The notes beneath the pieces were generated by a model that saw nothing but the letters and a program-made list of their open reading frames with translations, was not told the origin of the DNA and made no database searches. Both the position numbers and the translations under genes were made by a program. From contig JBCDIQ010000286.1 in NCBI GenBank assembly GCA_039024295.1, forward strand, positions 1-7,861: a DNA stretch of 7,861 nucleotides. The letters are read 5' to 3'. Positions within the stretch are counted from its first letter, which is position 1. Each line of letters opens with the position of its first letter. This DNA is from JBCDIQ01 sp039024295. GTDB lineage: Bacteria > Bacteroidota > Bacteroidia > J057. This document shows, one piece after another, positions 1-4,633 of this stretch.

Positions 1-587
1 GCTTCGTTCCGGTATACCCGTCCTGGTGAAAGTACCCGCATAGGGGGATCTTCCTTTTCCATTACCCGGACTTGTACAGATGAAGTATGGGTGCGGAGCA
101 GGTAGTCAGGATCACGAGACACGAAGAAGGTATCCTGCATATCCCTTGCAGGGTGGTTGTCGGGGAAGTTCAGGGCACCGAAGTTATGCCAGTCATCTTC
201 CACCTCAGGTCCTTCTGCAACTGTGAAGCCAATTTGGGCAAACACTTTAATGATCCGGTTTCTCACAATAGAAAGTGGATGGCGCGCCCCTGCAATATGG
301 GCGTCTCCTGGAAGAAATAAATCATGGGGTTGATTCCCTTTTGCCTCACTCTTCTTTAGGTCCTTCTCAAATTGTGCCAATCGCTCCTGTGCCAGTTTCT
401 TCAATTCATTCAAGGGCCTTCCCAACTCGCGTTTGACCTCTCCCGGCATAGTACGGAATTCCGCAAATAAGTCGTTGATTGCCCCTTTCTTATTGGTGAA
501 TTTGCGCTTGTAGGCCTCTAGGTCCGCCTGGGTGCCTACGGCTGCAGACTGCACTTCTGATAACAGGGCTTCTAACTTTTCTTTCAT
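1..587 (-). CDS. pheS: Phenylalanyl-tRNA synthetase alpha subunit (partial, C-terminus beyond the window)
   Basis: PheS is the catalytic subunit of the cytosolic alpha2beta2 class II synthetase that charges tRNA-Phe with phenylalanine. The frame opens with ATG at 587 (MKEKLEALLSEV) and runs off the left edge after 195 complete codons, a little over half of the usual 340-350 residues. Residues 1-85 are the helical, charged N-terminal arm that contacts tRNA. From about residue 100 the catalytic core is clear: ARHPLSIVRNRI, then EGPEVEDDWHNFGALN, then FPDNHPARDMQDTFF. The class II motif 2 region follows, with LRTHTSSVQVR near residues 164-174 and GRVYRNE at the edge. These are PheS hallmarks. 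No Shine-Dalgarno is seen before the start. The LRR gene lies 59 bp upstream on the same strand, so co-transcription is possible. A TAGATTTT box (614-621) in that gap is only a weak promoter candidate. The identification is very secure; pheT is not in view. Confidence 0.96.
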   Translation of the reverse strand, partial: MKEKLEALLSEVQSAAVGTQADLEAYKRKFTNKKGAINDLFAEFRTMPGEVKRELGRPLNELKKLAQERLAQFEKDLKKSEAKGNQPHDLFLPGDAHIAGARHPLSIVRNRIIKVFAQIGFTVAEGPEVEDDWHNFGALNFPDNHPARDMQDTFFVSRDPDYLLRTHTSSVQVRVMEKEDPPMRVLSPGRVYRNE

Positions 588-646
588 GAGAAATAGACAA
601 TGAGAAATATGAAAAAATCTACAACCTATCAGCTAACACCTAATAC

Positions 647-1186
647 CTAGTAGGTTACCTTACATTTGGGCAACTTTCGCGCAAGTTGCTCAATTTCGTA
701 GGTGGTCACAGGGTTCAGGCTTACATCCAATCGCTTCAGCCTTCCAAGGCCTCCCACGTATGCAGGAACTGCAATGAATTTGTTACTGCCCAAGTACAAC
801 ACTTCCAGGTTTTGTAATGCTCCGATAGAGGGAGGTAAAACCCTTAATTTATTATTGCGCAGGCTGAGGTATTGTAGGTTCGGGAAAATTTGGAGGGTGT
901 CTGGAAGCTCTTTCAGTTTGTTGTCGCTGAGGTCAAGCATTTGCAGGTTTTTTAACCGGTACAAAGCCGCAGGGAGTGTTTTTAGTTTTTGCCCTTTCAA
1001 GGAAAGTTTATAGGTGTTCTCAGGGTCGCGCAGGGCTTCTTCCATGCTGTAAATCCAGGGCTTTGTATTCAGCTGCCGCACACTCAAGGGAGCTGCTTGC
1101 TCAGGTTCCTCAACAGGCTCCTGGGCAATACTAGGGTTCGCCAACATCAGCAGAAACATCATCAAGCAAAATATGGAGGACTTCAT
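647..1186 (-). CDS. Small secreted leucine-rich-repeat protein
   Basis: This is a 179-residue exported protein. Residues 1-21 form a classical signal peptide: MKSS, a hydrophobic FCLMMFLLMLA core, then a likely cut near SIA/Q. There is no lipobox cysteine. A short acidic, Pro/Glu-rich linker (22-33) follows, then about 25 residues without repeats. From residue 59 to the end come about four and a half leucine-rich repeats with a 23-residue period, of the type LxxLxLxxNxLxxLPxxIxxLxN (repeat starts near 59, 81, 104, 127 and 150). The last unit is degenerate and ends in KLPKCKVTY, a cap-like end. LRR solenoids bind proteins, but nothing here identifies the partner. The likely location is periplasm or cell surface; no T9SS tail is present. 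The gene lies upstream of pheS on the same strand and diverges from the DUF2805 gene. The fold is well supported, the function unknown. Confidence 0.87.
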   Translation of the reverse strand: MKSSIFCLMMFLLMLANPSIAQEPVEEPEQAAPLSVRQLNTKPWIYSMEEALRDPENTYKLSLKGQKLKTLPAALYRLKNLQMLDLSDNKLKELPDTLQIFPNLQYLSLRNNKLRVLPPSIGALQNLEVLYLGSNKFIAVPAYVGGLGRLKRLDVSLNPVTTYEIEQLARKLPKCKVTY

Positions 1187-1214
1187 GTCGGAAGGGGGTT
1201 GTTAGATAATCGGG

Positions 1215-1246
1215 CAAACAAAAGAGGTTCCTTGATAGTATGCAAA
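1215..1246 (-). promoter_or_regulatory. Candidate Bacteroidota-type promoter for the LRR gene
   Basis: On the minus strand, TTTG (1243-1246) is followed after 20 bases by TTTGTTTG (1215-1222). The latter differs from the TAnnTTTG -7 consensus at one base. Transcription would start near 1208, about 20 nt before the LRR start codon. The geometry is right, but a one-mismatch box in a short gap can arise by chance. Confidence 0.3.
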
Positions 1247-1249
1247 TGC

Positions 1250-1537
1250 ATGGAACGTGCGAAATTAACAAAACTTACGGAAGCAGAGAAGGACAGAATC
1301 GTAGAAATGGCCTGGGAAGATCGTACTCCCTTTGATGCGATCAAAGCCCAATTTGGGATAAGTGAAGGAGATGTGATCAAGCTGATGCGGCAGGAGATGA
1401 AACCTTCCAGTTGGCGAATGTGGCGAAAGCGCGTCCAGGGACGTAAAACCAAGCATCGGGCTAAAGCCTCCCCTGGGACAGATCGATTCAAGAGTGCCCG
1501 ACAAAGACACATTACCTTGAATAAATTTCGAAAGTAA
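1250..1537 (+). CDS. DUF2805 / TIGR03643-type small basic protein
   Basis: This is a 95-residue cytosolic protein, rich in Lys and Arg. ATG at 1250 is chosen because the open frame upstream of it is antisense to the LRR gene and the family-like sequence begins shortly after this Met. The recognisable core is LTEAEKDRIVEMAWEDRTPF, then AIKAQFGISEGDVIKLMR, then MKPSSWRMWRKRVQGRKTKH and a basic tail. I recognise this as the DUF2805 (TIGR03643) family, recalled rather than searched. The AQFGISEGDVIKLMR stretch looks like a helix-turn-helix, and the W-R-x-R-V-x-G-R-x-T-K-H segment is strongly basic, so nucleic-acid binding is a reasonable inference; no function is established to my knowledge. The stop is 16 bp before the DUF2141 gene, so the two are probably one transcript. 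The promoter would have to lie in the 63-bp divergent gap or inside the LRR gene. I saw no good TAnnTTTG box there on this strand. Confidence 0.82.
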   Translation: MERAKLTKLTEAEKDRIVEMAWEDRTPFDAIKAQFGISEGDVIKLMRQEMKPSSWRMWRKRVQGRKTKHRAKASPGTDRFKSARQRHITLNKFRK

Positions 1538-1553
1538 ATAACCCAAACTGGCC

Positions 1554-2030
1554 ATGATGAAATGGGTATTCTTATGTTGCATGCTAATGGCTTTCACAGG
1601 CATGGATCCAGCAGCAGGTATTCTGGGGGATAAAGATTCTCTTAAACTCGAAGAGAAGGGTGCCGTTCAGATTACCTTTACGGGCATTAAATCCGACAAA
1701 GGGGTAATTGCTGCTGGTGTATTCCTCGATCAACCCTCATTCGAAGAAGAGACCCCGATGAAATCGGTACGATTTTCTAAAAATGGATTGAAAGAGGGGG
1801 TACTTAAAACATCCATTGAATTGATGCCTGGAACTTATGGGATATCCGTATTGGATGATGAAAACACGAATAAAGAAATGGATTACAACTTTATCGGGCT
1901 TCCAAAAGAAGGGTTTGGCTTTTCAAATTACTACCTGAGTGGGTTCAGCAAACCCCATTTTGATAAATTTAAATTTGATGTCCTACTTGGTAAAACCGTT
2001 TCGATAACCATCCGGATGAGATATATTTGA
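1554..2030 (+). CDS. Exported DUF2141 family protein
   Basis: This is a 158-residue protein with an N-terminal export signal: a hydrophobic WVFLCCMLMAFTGM core with likely cleavage around residues 20-22. Cys8 and Cys9 sit inside the hydrophobic core and do not make a normal lipobox. The mature part fits DUF2141: a first beta strand VQITFTGIKSDKGVIAAGVF (38-57), then PGTYGISVLDDENTN (92-106), KEMDYNFIGLPKEGFGFSN (107-125), and a closing strand ending in RMRYI. The family is thought to be a periplasmic or surface beta-sandwich; its function is not known. The Asp/Glu/Asn-rich DDENTNKEMD segment could bind metal, which is inference. Two ATGs lie in tandem (1554 and 1557); either could start the protein. 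It lies 16 bp downstream of the DUF2805 gene and probably shares its transcript. An AT-rich dyad follows the stop. Confidence 0.86.
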   Translation: MMKWVFLCCMLMAFTGMDPAAGILGDKDSLKLEEKGAVQITFTGIKSDKGVIAAGVFLDQPSFEEETPMKSVRFSKNGLKEGVLKTSIELMPGTYGISVLDDENTNKEMDYNFIGLPKEGFGFSNYYLSGFSKPHFDKFKFDVLLGKTVSITIRMRYI

Positions 2031-2034
2031 AGAA

Positions 2035-2056
2035 AATATTCTGAATGTAGAATATT
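2035..2056. repeat. AT-rich perfect inverted repeat after the DUF2141 gene
   Basis: The arms AATATTCT (2035-2042) and AGAATATT (2049-2056) are exact reverse complements separated by six bases (GAATGT). The repeat starts 5 bp after the DUF2141 stop. There is no T-run after it, so it is a poor intrinsic terminator. It could instead be a weak mRNA 3'-end hairpin or a protein-binding dyad. Confidence 0.5.
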
Positions 2057-2161
2057 CATACATATCGACATAAAACAAGTTTAAAAATAATACGTATATT
2101 CACGTCGAGGCCATCTGTTCTGCTCAATAATTGGTTCTCGTATCCTTTTTCCCTCCAGGGG

Positions 2162-2169
2162 TAGTTTTG
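2162..2169 (+). promoter_or_regulatory. Exact TAnnTTTG -7 element upstream of the cold-shock gene
   Basis: TAGTTTTG matches the Bacteroidota primary sigma -7 consensus exactly. A TTG at 2131-2133 is too far upstream (28 bases) to be a good -33 element, so only half of the promoter is seen. If used, transcription begins near 2175 and leaves an 80-nt leader that contains the hairpin at 2188-2216. A long leader fits a cold-shock gene. Confidence 0.4.
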
Positions 2170-2187
2170 AGTATTTAATTGATTGCC

Positions 2188-2216
2188 AGCCTAACACGCT
2201 GAGGTGGCGTACGGCT
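2188..2216 (+). promoter_or_regulatory. Possible structured 5' leader of the cold-shock mRNA
   Basis: AGCC (2188-2191) can pair with GGCT (2213-2216). Inside that, ACGC (2196-2199) can pair with GCGT (2207-2210) around the loop TGAGGTG. This gives a two-tier hairpin with an asymmetric internal loop. The loop GGTG (2203-2206) could instead pair with CACC at 2227-2230, so a second conformation is possible. It is G+C-rich inside an otherwise A+T-rich gap, which suggests selection. Thermosensor or cold-switch behaviour is inference. Confidence 0.35.
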
Positions 2217-2255
2217 AATTTTGTTTCACCCCTTTACCTTTAACCATATTTTTGA

Positions 2256-2705
2256 ATGGGAAGATCATCAGAGACTTTTAGTAAAAAAGAAAAAACCAAA
2301 AAACGTCTGAAGAAACGACAAGACAAACTGAAAAAACGTGAAGAACGCAGGCAGAATTCACCAGGAGGTGGGCTTGAGGCGATGCTTGCATATGTAGATG
2401 AGTTTGGAAACATAGTGGAAACTCCACCAGATCCAAACAAGAAGACCAAGGTAAAAGCAGAAAACATTGAAATTTCTGTGCCCAAGAAGGAAGAGTTTGA
2501 AGGCCCGTCTGTACTTAGGGGTCGCCTGGAATATTACAACGAGGCAAAGGGATTTGGATTCATCAAGGATTTAGATTCACAAGAAAAATACTTTACCCAC
2601 GTAAACGGCTGGTTAGAAGACCTTAAAGAGTCTGATATTGTCACTTTTGAACTCGTTCAGGGCCGTAAAGGGCTTAACGCAGTAGAGGTACAAAGGGCTC
2701 AGTAA
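2256..2705 (+). CDS. Cold-shock domain protein with basic N-terminal extension
   Basis: This is a 149-residue cytosolic protein, about twice the length of a minimal CspA. Residues 1-35 are an extremely Lys/Arg/Glu-rich helix or coiled coil (KKEKTKKRLKKRQDKLKKRE). Residues 38-80 form a linker that includes LAYVDEFGNIVETPPDP. The cold-shock OB-fold occupies about 86-148: RGRLEYYNEAKGFGFI carries RNP1 (K98-G-F-G-F-I103), and KYFTHV (111-116) is the RNP2 equivalent. The fold closes with IVTFELVQGRKGLNAVEV. This architecture is common in Bacteroidota and is expected to bind single-stranded RNA and melt structures that slow translation. The basic arm probably adds nucleic-acid or ribosome affinity, which is inference. 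The gene is a single transcription unit, with its own leader and a strong terminator. Cold induction is likely from the family and the leader, but not shown. Confidence 0.94.
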   Translation: MGRSSETFSKKEKTKKRLKKRQDKLKKREERRQNSPGGGLEAMLAYVDEFGNIVETPPDPNKKTKVKAENIEISVPKKEEFEGPSVLRGRLEYYNEAKGFGFIKDLDSQEKYFTHVNGWLEDLKESDIVTFELVQGRKGLNAVEVQRAQ

Positions 2706-2728
2706 ATAAATAAGTACCTGTAAGTTAT

Positions 2729-2756
2729 AAAGCTGCCTCATCGGCAGCTTTTTTTA
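2729..2756 (+). terminator. Rho-independent terminator of the cold-shock gene
   Basis: AAAGCTGCC (2729-2737) pairs perfectly with GGCAGCTTT (2743-2751) around the 5-nt loop TCATC. The 3' arm continues directly into a T-run (to 2755). It lies 24 bp after the stop codon. This is a textbook intrinsic terminator. Confidence 0.9.
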
Positions 2757-2834
2757 TAAAGAGAAAATCAAAGGATGTGGCTAGGGGAGCAAGCAGCTTT
2801 ACCTATTTGTTCAGGGTGTACGTGAAACCATCTT

Positions 2835-3317
2835 TTACTTTCTCTGGACTTTGAGCTTTAAGTGCCGGTTGGAGGAGATAGGAGGAAAATTCCACATGCT
2901 GGCAACTCTATGGATCAAAAACCCCAGAAATGCGCCAGCAGTGTCAATGATCACATCTGAGAGCTGCCCGGTTCTTCCGTAAACAGTCAGTTGATGGAAC
3001 TCATCAGTAAGTCCGTACAGTGCACACCCTAAAATCCCGTACACCACTGCTGCTGTATACCTCAGGTGAAGCCTGAGAGCACGGAAAAGTAGCAGAAAAA
3101 GGATGCCATACTCGGTTAAATGGGCTGCTTTTCGAATGAGCAGGCCAGGAGTGCCCTTGATAAGTTGGCGTGGATTATCAAAAACCAGGCTAAGCAGCCA
3201 TTGAAACAGCCCCATTTGGTTAGTAGACTGTTGTTTATCTTGGTCCGATAGGTAAAAAATTAAGCACATCCAAAGTACTACAGGGAGGTAATACAATGAA
3301 AAAGTACGGAGTTTCAT
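2835..3317 (-). CDS. VanZ-like family integral membrane protein
   Basis: This is a 160-residue inner-membrane protein with about four hydrophobic helices (roughly 7-24, 67-82, 86-104 and 121-138). VanZ-like features appear in order: an IFYLSDQ turn after helix 1, RKAAHLTEYGILF (62-74) opening helix 2, then LYGLTDEFHQ (100-109), GRTGQLSDVIIDTAGAFLG (114-132) and a basic C-terminal tail. The conserved His66, Glu69, Asp105, Glu106, His108, Arg115, Asp121 and Asp125 are present. VanZ gives low-level teicoplanin resistance in the Tn1546 system. Most chromosomal homologues, including small Bacteroidota ones like this, have no known role, so a resistance function should not be assumed. The gene converges on the cold-shock gene and diverges from the double-CxxC gene. 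I saw no convincing -7/-33 pair for it. Confidence 0.88.
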   Translation of the reverse strand: MKLRTFSLYYLPVVLWMCLIFYLSDQDKQQSTNQMGLFQWLLSLVFDNPRQLIKGTPGLLIRKAAHLTEYGILFLLLFRALRLHLRYTAAVVYGILGCALYGLTDEFHQLTVYGRTGQLSDVIIDTAGAFLGFLIHRVASMWNFPPISSNRHLKLKVQRK

Positions 3318-3537
3318 AGTTGCTTCCTAAGTGATGATTCCAGGCCTTAATCTATTACCTCTTGTCGAAAACCATTCCGGGGTAAAAAGGGCACTAAATT
3401 TGACCTAATGTAAAAATACAAAGGCTAAAAGGTCATTTGTAAGTAAAGTCAACAAAAAAGCTAACAAAAGTCACCTATCTTATTTGGAATCGTTTTAAAC
3501 AATTTGGTATCTTTGTTTCTTCATATGTGATTCAATT
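3318..3537. other. Divergent intergenic region between VanZ-like and double-CxxC genes
   Basis: This 220-bp A-rich spacer contains the good plus-strand promoter at 3483-3515. For the minus strand (VanZ-like gene) I found no matching -7/-33 pair. No RNA gene or repeat of note is seen. Confidence 0.6.
3483..3515 (+). promoter_or_regulatory. Bacteroidota-type promoter of the double-CxxC gene
   Basis: TTTG (3483-3486) is followed after 21 bases by TATCTTTG (3508-3515), an exact match to TAnnTTTG. Transcription would start near 3522, giving a leader of only about 16 nt before ATG 3538. Both elements and their spacing fit, making this the best promoter in the window. Confidence 0.6.
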
Positions 3538-3897
3538 ATGAAATTGACTCCTTCCGTAGATATGCAGATAGAAGTTTATGCCAATGAGCATGGCTCAGTC
3601 TATCAATGTGACCGAACCAATCGGCTCATTCTTGACTTTGGGGGAGTTCAAGTATCATTTCGAGTAAATGATTTTCTACGATTGAAAGACCGTGTGTTCG
3701 GGATTGACCTCGAATGCATGGCATGCCCCATACGTCCGGGCGCAGAAGTTAAGCTCCTTATACCTGATAATTGTGAGCGGTGTTTTGTGCTTTCCCTAAG
3801 AGACGTACTTGGGCTTCGTGACCTTCTTGAAGGTGCTTTGTGTATGCTGGAACTAAACTCTATCCTCCACGAACGCCTCCACCGTAACTTCATTTGA
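3538..3897 (+). CDS. Uncharacterised small protein with two CxxC pairs, upstream of ferritin
   Basis: This is a 119-residue cytosolic protein with no signal peptide or membrane segment. I cannot place it in a named family with confidence. The N-terminal half looks like a small beta-rich fold: IEVYANEHGSVYQCDRTNR, then LILDFGGVQVSFRVNDFLRL. A cysteine-rich middle holds C60-x2-C63 and C79-x2-C82, plus Cys24 and Cys102. The C-terminal part is helical (LGLRDLLEGALCMLELNSILHERL). Two CxxC pairs 15 residues apart are the spacing of a zinc ribbon or another four-cysteine metal site; that is inference, and only conservation of the cysteines would show it. It has a good promoter just upstream and a ferritin 125 bp downstream on the same strand with no clear terminator between. 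Read-through into ferritin is therefore possible. It is probably a real gene, given its promoter and balanced composition. Confidence 0.75.
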   Translation: MKLTPSVDMQIEVYANEHGSVYQCDRTNRLILDFGGVQVSFRVNDFLRLKDRVFGIDLECMACPIRPGAEVKLLIPDNCERCFVLSLRDVLGLRDLLEGALCMLELNSILHERLHRNFI

Positions 3898-4022
3898 AGG
3901 AGGTTAGAGGTAGATTTAGACTCATTTTAAATTTTGCTGCTATTCAAACTATTTAAGTCTTTCTGGCTTATTTTGTAGATATATAATAAACTGAATTTGG
4001 AACAGCCACTATTGAATGTATT

Positions 4023-4550
4023 ATGAAAGACTTAGTTAAGATGAATACCTCCCTGGGTGAGAAAATCGAGAAGATGCTCAATGAGCAGATTCGTCACGAG
4101 GCTCACTCTTCCTCAACATATCTCGCAATGGCCTCATGGTGCGATGCCAATGGTTTTGAAAACAGCGCGAACTTCTTTTATGAGCAAGCAGATGAAGAGC
4201 GTGGACATATGTTGAAGCTGGTACACTATGTGAATGATACAGGTGGGAGGGCAATCTCTCCAGAAGTATCCAATATCCAGCAAGACTATAACTCCTTTCG
4301 TTCTGTGTTTGAGGCTGCGCTCGAACAAGAACTGGCTATCACGGAGTCCATCAATCGGATTGCCGACCAGTGTGTACAGGATAAAGACTATACAACTGCC
4401 AATTTCCTCAACTGGTACCTCGACGAGCAAGTCGAAGAGCTCTACATTGCTCGTCGTTGCGTAGAATTGTTTGATGTAATTGGCGAAGACGGAATCGGTC
4501 GATACATGATCGATAAGGAAATTCCTACCATCGAGTACAAGGCAGGATAG
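4023..4550 (+). CDS. ftnA: Non-haem ferritin (FtnA type)
   Basis: This is a 175-residue iron-storage ferritin. It forms a 24-subunit cage in the cytosol that oxidises Fe(II) and stores it as a ferric mineral. Aligned by eye to E. coli FtnA, every ferroxidase residue is present with a constant offset of nine. Site A and its bridge have Glu26, Glu59 and His62. Site B has Glu103 and Gln136. The third-site region has Glu135, Glu138 and Glu139, and the conserved Tyr33 is present. There is no haem-ligand or bacterioferritin signature. Start 4023 (MKDLVKMNTSL) matches the N-terminus usual in Bacteroidota; Met7 is a less likely alternative. The C-terminus GRYMIDKEI is typical of the family. No clear TAnnTTTG/TTTG pair was seen just upstream, so it may have a divergent promoter or be read from the preceding gene. 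It ends at a strong terminator. Confidence 0.96.
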   Translation: MKDLVKMNTSLGEKIEKMLNEQIRHEAHSSSTYLAMASWCDANGFENSANFFYEQADEERGHMLKLVHYVNDTGGRAISPEVSNIQQDYNSFRSVFEAALEQELAITESINRIADQCVQDKDYTTANFLNWYLDEQVEELYIARRCVELFDVIGEDGIGRYMIDKEIPTIEYKAG

Positions 4551-4570
4551 CCTTTTTCTTACAAAAAACT

Positions 4571-4601
4571 AAAGGCGATTCCAATGTGGAGTCGCCTTTT
4601 T
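4571..4601. terminator. Bidirectional intrinsic terminator between ferritin and the convergent secreted protein
   Basis: AAAGGCGATTCC (4571-4582) pairs with GGAGTCGCCTTT (4588-4599) around the loop AATGT; the only imperfection is one T-G wobble. On the plus strand the stem runs into TTTTT. On the minus strand it is followed by TAGTTTTTT. It sits between convergent genes (stops at 4550 and 4634), so it can serve both. Confidence 0.87.
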
Positions 4602-4633
4602 CATTTGAGTAAAAGTGTGCTTGTCTGACAGGC

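Larger units (their letters stand above)
2031..2255. other. Intergenic region between the DUF2141 and cold-shock genes
   Basis: This 225-bp A+T-rich spacer holds the AT-rich dyad (2035-2056), a palindrome ATACGTAT (2090-2097), an exact -7 box (2162-2169) and the possible leader hairpin (2188-2216). I see no small open frame or RNA gene in it. Confidence 0.6.

Noticed and set aside
87..320. Plus-strand open frame of 77 codons
   Set aside because: It lies entirely antisense to pheS and its translation resembles no protein family.
989..1249. Upstream extension of the DUF2805 reading frame
   Set aside because: This part overlaps the LRR gene antisense and the family-like sequence starts after ATG 1250.
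1183..1603. Minus-strand open frames of 109 and 112 codons
   Set aside because: They are antisense shadows of the DUF2805 gene with no family-like features.
2835..3317. Glycopeptide resistance by the VanZ-like gene
   Set aside because: No other van genes are present and chromosomal VanZ-like proteins mostly have no resistance role.
3961..3999. Promoter for ferritin (TTTG with TGAATTTG)
   Set aside because: The spacing is 16 bases, shorter than usual, and the -7 box has a mismatch at the important A.
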